The translations under genes were made by a program, and so were the position numbers. Positions 63,465-64,000 of a DNA stretch of 64,000 bases are shown one piece after another. The stretch is from Singulisphaera sp. GP187 (GTDB lineage: Bacteria > Planctomycetota > Planctomycetia > Isosphaerales > Isosphaeraceae), in NCBI RefSeq assembly GCF_900129635.1, contig NZ_FSRB01000001.1, positions 2,519,501 through 2,583,500 on the forward strand, written 5' to 3'. Numbering within the stretch: position 1 is the first letter of the stretch; the number at the start of each line of letters is the position of its first letter. The notes beneath the pieces were generated by a model. That model did no database searches, was not told the origin of the DNA, and saw only the letters and a program-made list of their open reading frames with translations.

Positions 63465-64000
63465 TCACTTCGGCTCCCGCCGGCCGAGAACCTTGACCGG
63501 TACCGCGGACAGCTCGCGGAAGACCGGCCGGAGAGCCGGTGTGTCATCCCCGAGCCCGAGGGGAACCCACACCGTCGCCCCCCTCGTGAGGGCCGACCCG
63601 TCGGCCAACGTGCTCGTGGCAATGACCTTCAATTCCCCCAGGGCCGGCCCCGCATCGTCGGCGACCTGCAGTATCAACGTCGCGACAAGGCTCGGTGGAC
63701 GAGTTGTCCCGGTAGTGGGTCGACTGCCGCCCGCCCGGATCGTCACCGGTTCGGCCGTGACCCCGGCCGGCAGGCCGGTCGCGCGCAGTACGATGGGGCC
63801 AATCCGACCGTCGATCGCGATCCTCAAGTTCACGCGGCAACGCGATCCAGGGGCCAGGTTCAAAACCCCTGCCGGGCCGCTCAACCGCTCCGGCCCTTGC
63901 GAGTCGGCCCCTGAGCCGAAGCGCGGGGCACCGAGATCCGGCGGGAAGGCCACGCGGAAGTCGGGCCGAGCCGGCTCGACGGTCAATCGGTACGCAAACT
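63465..64000 (-). CDS. C-terminal part of a large exported protein (runs off the window)
   Basis: The frame is open from the window edge to the stop at 63465, giving at least 178 residues. It starts at the edge with FAYRLTVEPARPDFRV, seen in planctomycete pre-peptidase-like extracellular domains, and continues as Ig-like beta sandwich material (NLRIAIDGRIGPIVLRATGL). The N-terminus and true start lie outside. Function of the whole is unknown; a large secreted or surface protein is likely. Confidence 0.7.
   Translation of the reverse strand, partial: FAYRLTVEPARPDFRVAFPPDLGAPRFGSGADSQGPERLSGPAGVLNLAPGSRCRVNLRIAIDGRIGPIVLRATGLPAGVTAEPVTIRAGGSRPTTGTTRPPSLVATLILQVADDAGPALGELKVIATSTLADGSALTRGATVWVPLGLGDDTPALRPVFRELSAVPVKVLGRREPK

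Overview
The window is a GC-rich bacterial chromosome segment that reads as a planctomycete, probably of the Isosphaeraceae type. This is an inference from several lineage markers: a secreted beta-propeller/HEAT/cytochrome c protein of the Pirellula/Verrucomicrobium type, an [13 protein letters not shown] N-terminal motif on a secreted protease, BlaI/M56 pairs, several RNA polymerase sigma factors, futalosine-pathway menaquinone genes, and many genes lacking strong Shine-Dalgarno sites. No rRNA, tRNA or CRISPR array was recognised. Most genes are housekeeping or lineage-typical.

Layout. 1-4.4 kb: valS (cut by the window edge), a DinB-like protein and citramalate synthase on the minus strand, then a uracil-DNA glycosylase-family gene. 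4.4-8.8 kb: a BlaI/M56-protease pair and three tandem Hsp20 genes behind a sigma-54-like promoter. 8.8-14.9 kb: a CobA-HemD fusion coupled to TatC, mannose-6-phosphate isomerase, a membrane protein and a lipoprotein MsrB. 15.4-17.1 kb: an OprO/OprP-like porin. 17.1-23.6 kb: a minus-strand cluster of mqnA, mqnC, an ABC ATPase, an ABC-permease/CPBP-protease fusion and an amidohydrolase that is a good candidate for the futalosine-pathway deaminase.

24.0-26.7 kb is the accessory patch. It holds a palindromic repeat, a 1619-bp IS701-type element with 16-bp terminal repeats and a CTAT target duplication inserted in a 119-bp inverted-repeat element, a frame-split transposase, and a hicAB toxin-antitoxin pair. 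26.8-30.5 kb is an ABC exporter operon. 30.8-38.1 kb carries a LigD-phosphoesterase-like gene, glnA, lspA, a DksA-type zinc finger gene, a nucleoside-diphosphate-sugar epimerase-like gene, a PfpI/DJ-1 protein and a secreted protein. 38.2-43.3 kb is an envelope-regulation locus: ECF sigma, overlapping anti-sigma, a double-PDZ protein and a tandem alpha/beta hydrolase. 43.4-49.5 kb has a second sigma factor, an AT-rich secreted protein and a 1244-residue dehydrogenase-like cytochrome. 49.6-53.4 kb is a second BlaI/M56 pair with a very long extracytoplasmic region. 53.8-64 kb has kdsB, a subtilisin with a 51-fold Thr-Pro linker, an SDR, an ABC exporter whose ATPase motifs are degenerate, an ABC-2 permease, acylphosphatase and two secreted proteins.

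Two families of dispersed intergenic repeats recur: a palindrome around GTGGGCACGGCCCACCAT (three copies) and a longer block (two copies, about 38 kb apart). The most notable signals are the nested IS/inverted-repeat structure, these repeat families, the probably ATPase-dead ABC exporter, the menaquinone cluster interrupted by an ABC/CPBP module, and the sigma-54-like control region of the Hsp20 array. All calls come from reading the sequence; no database search was run.
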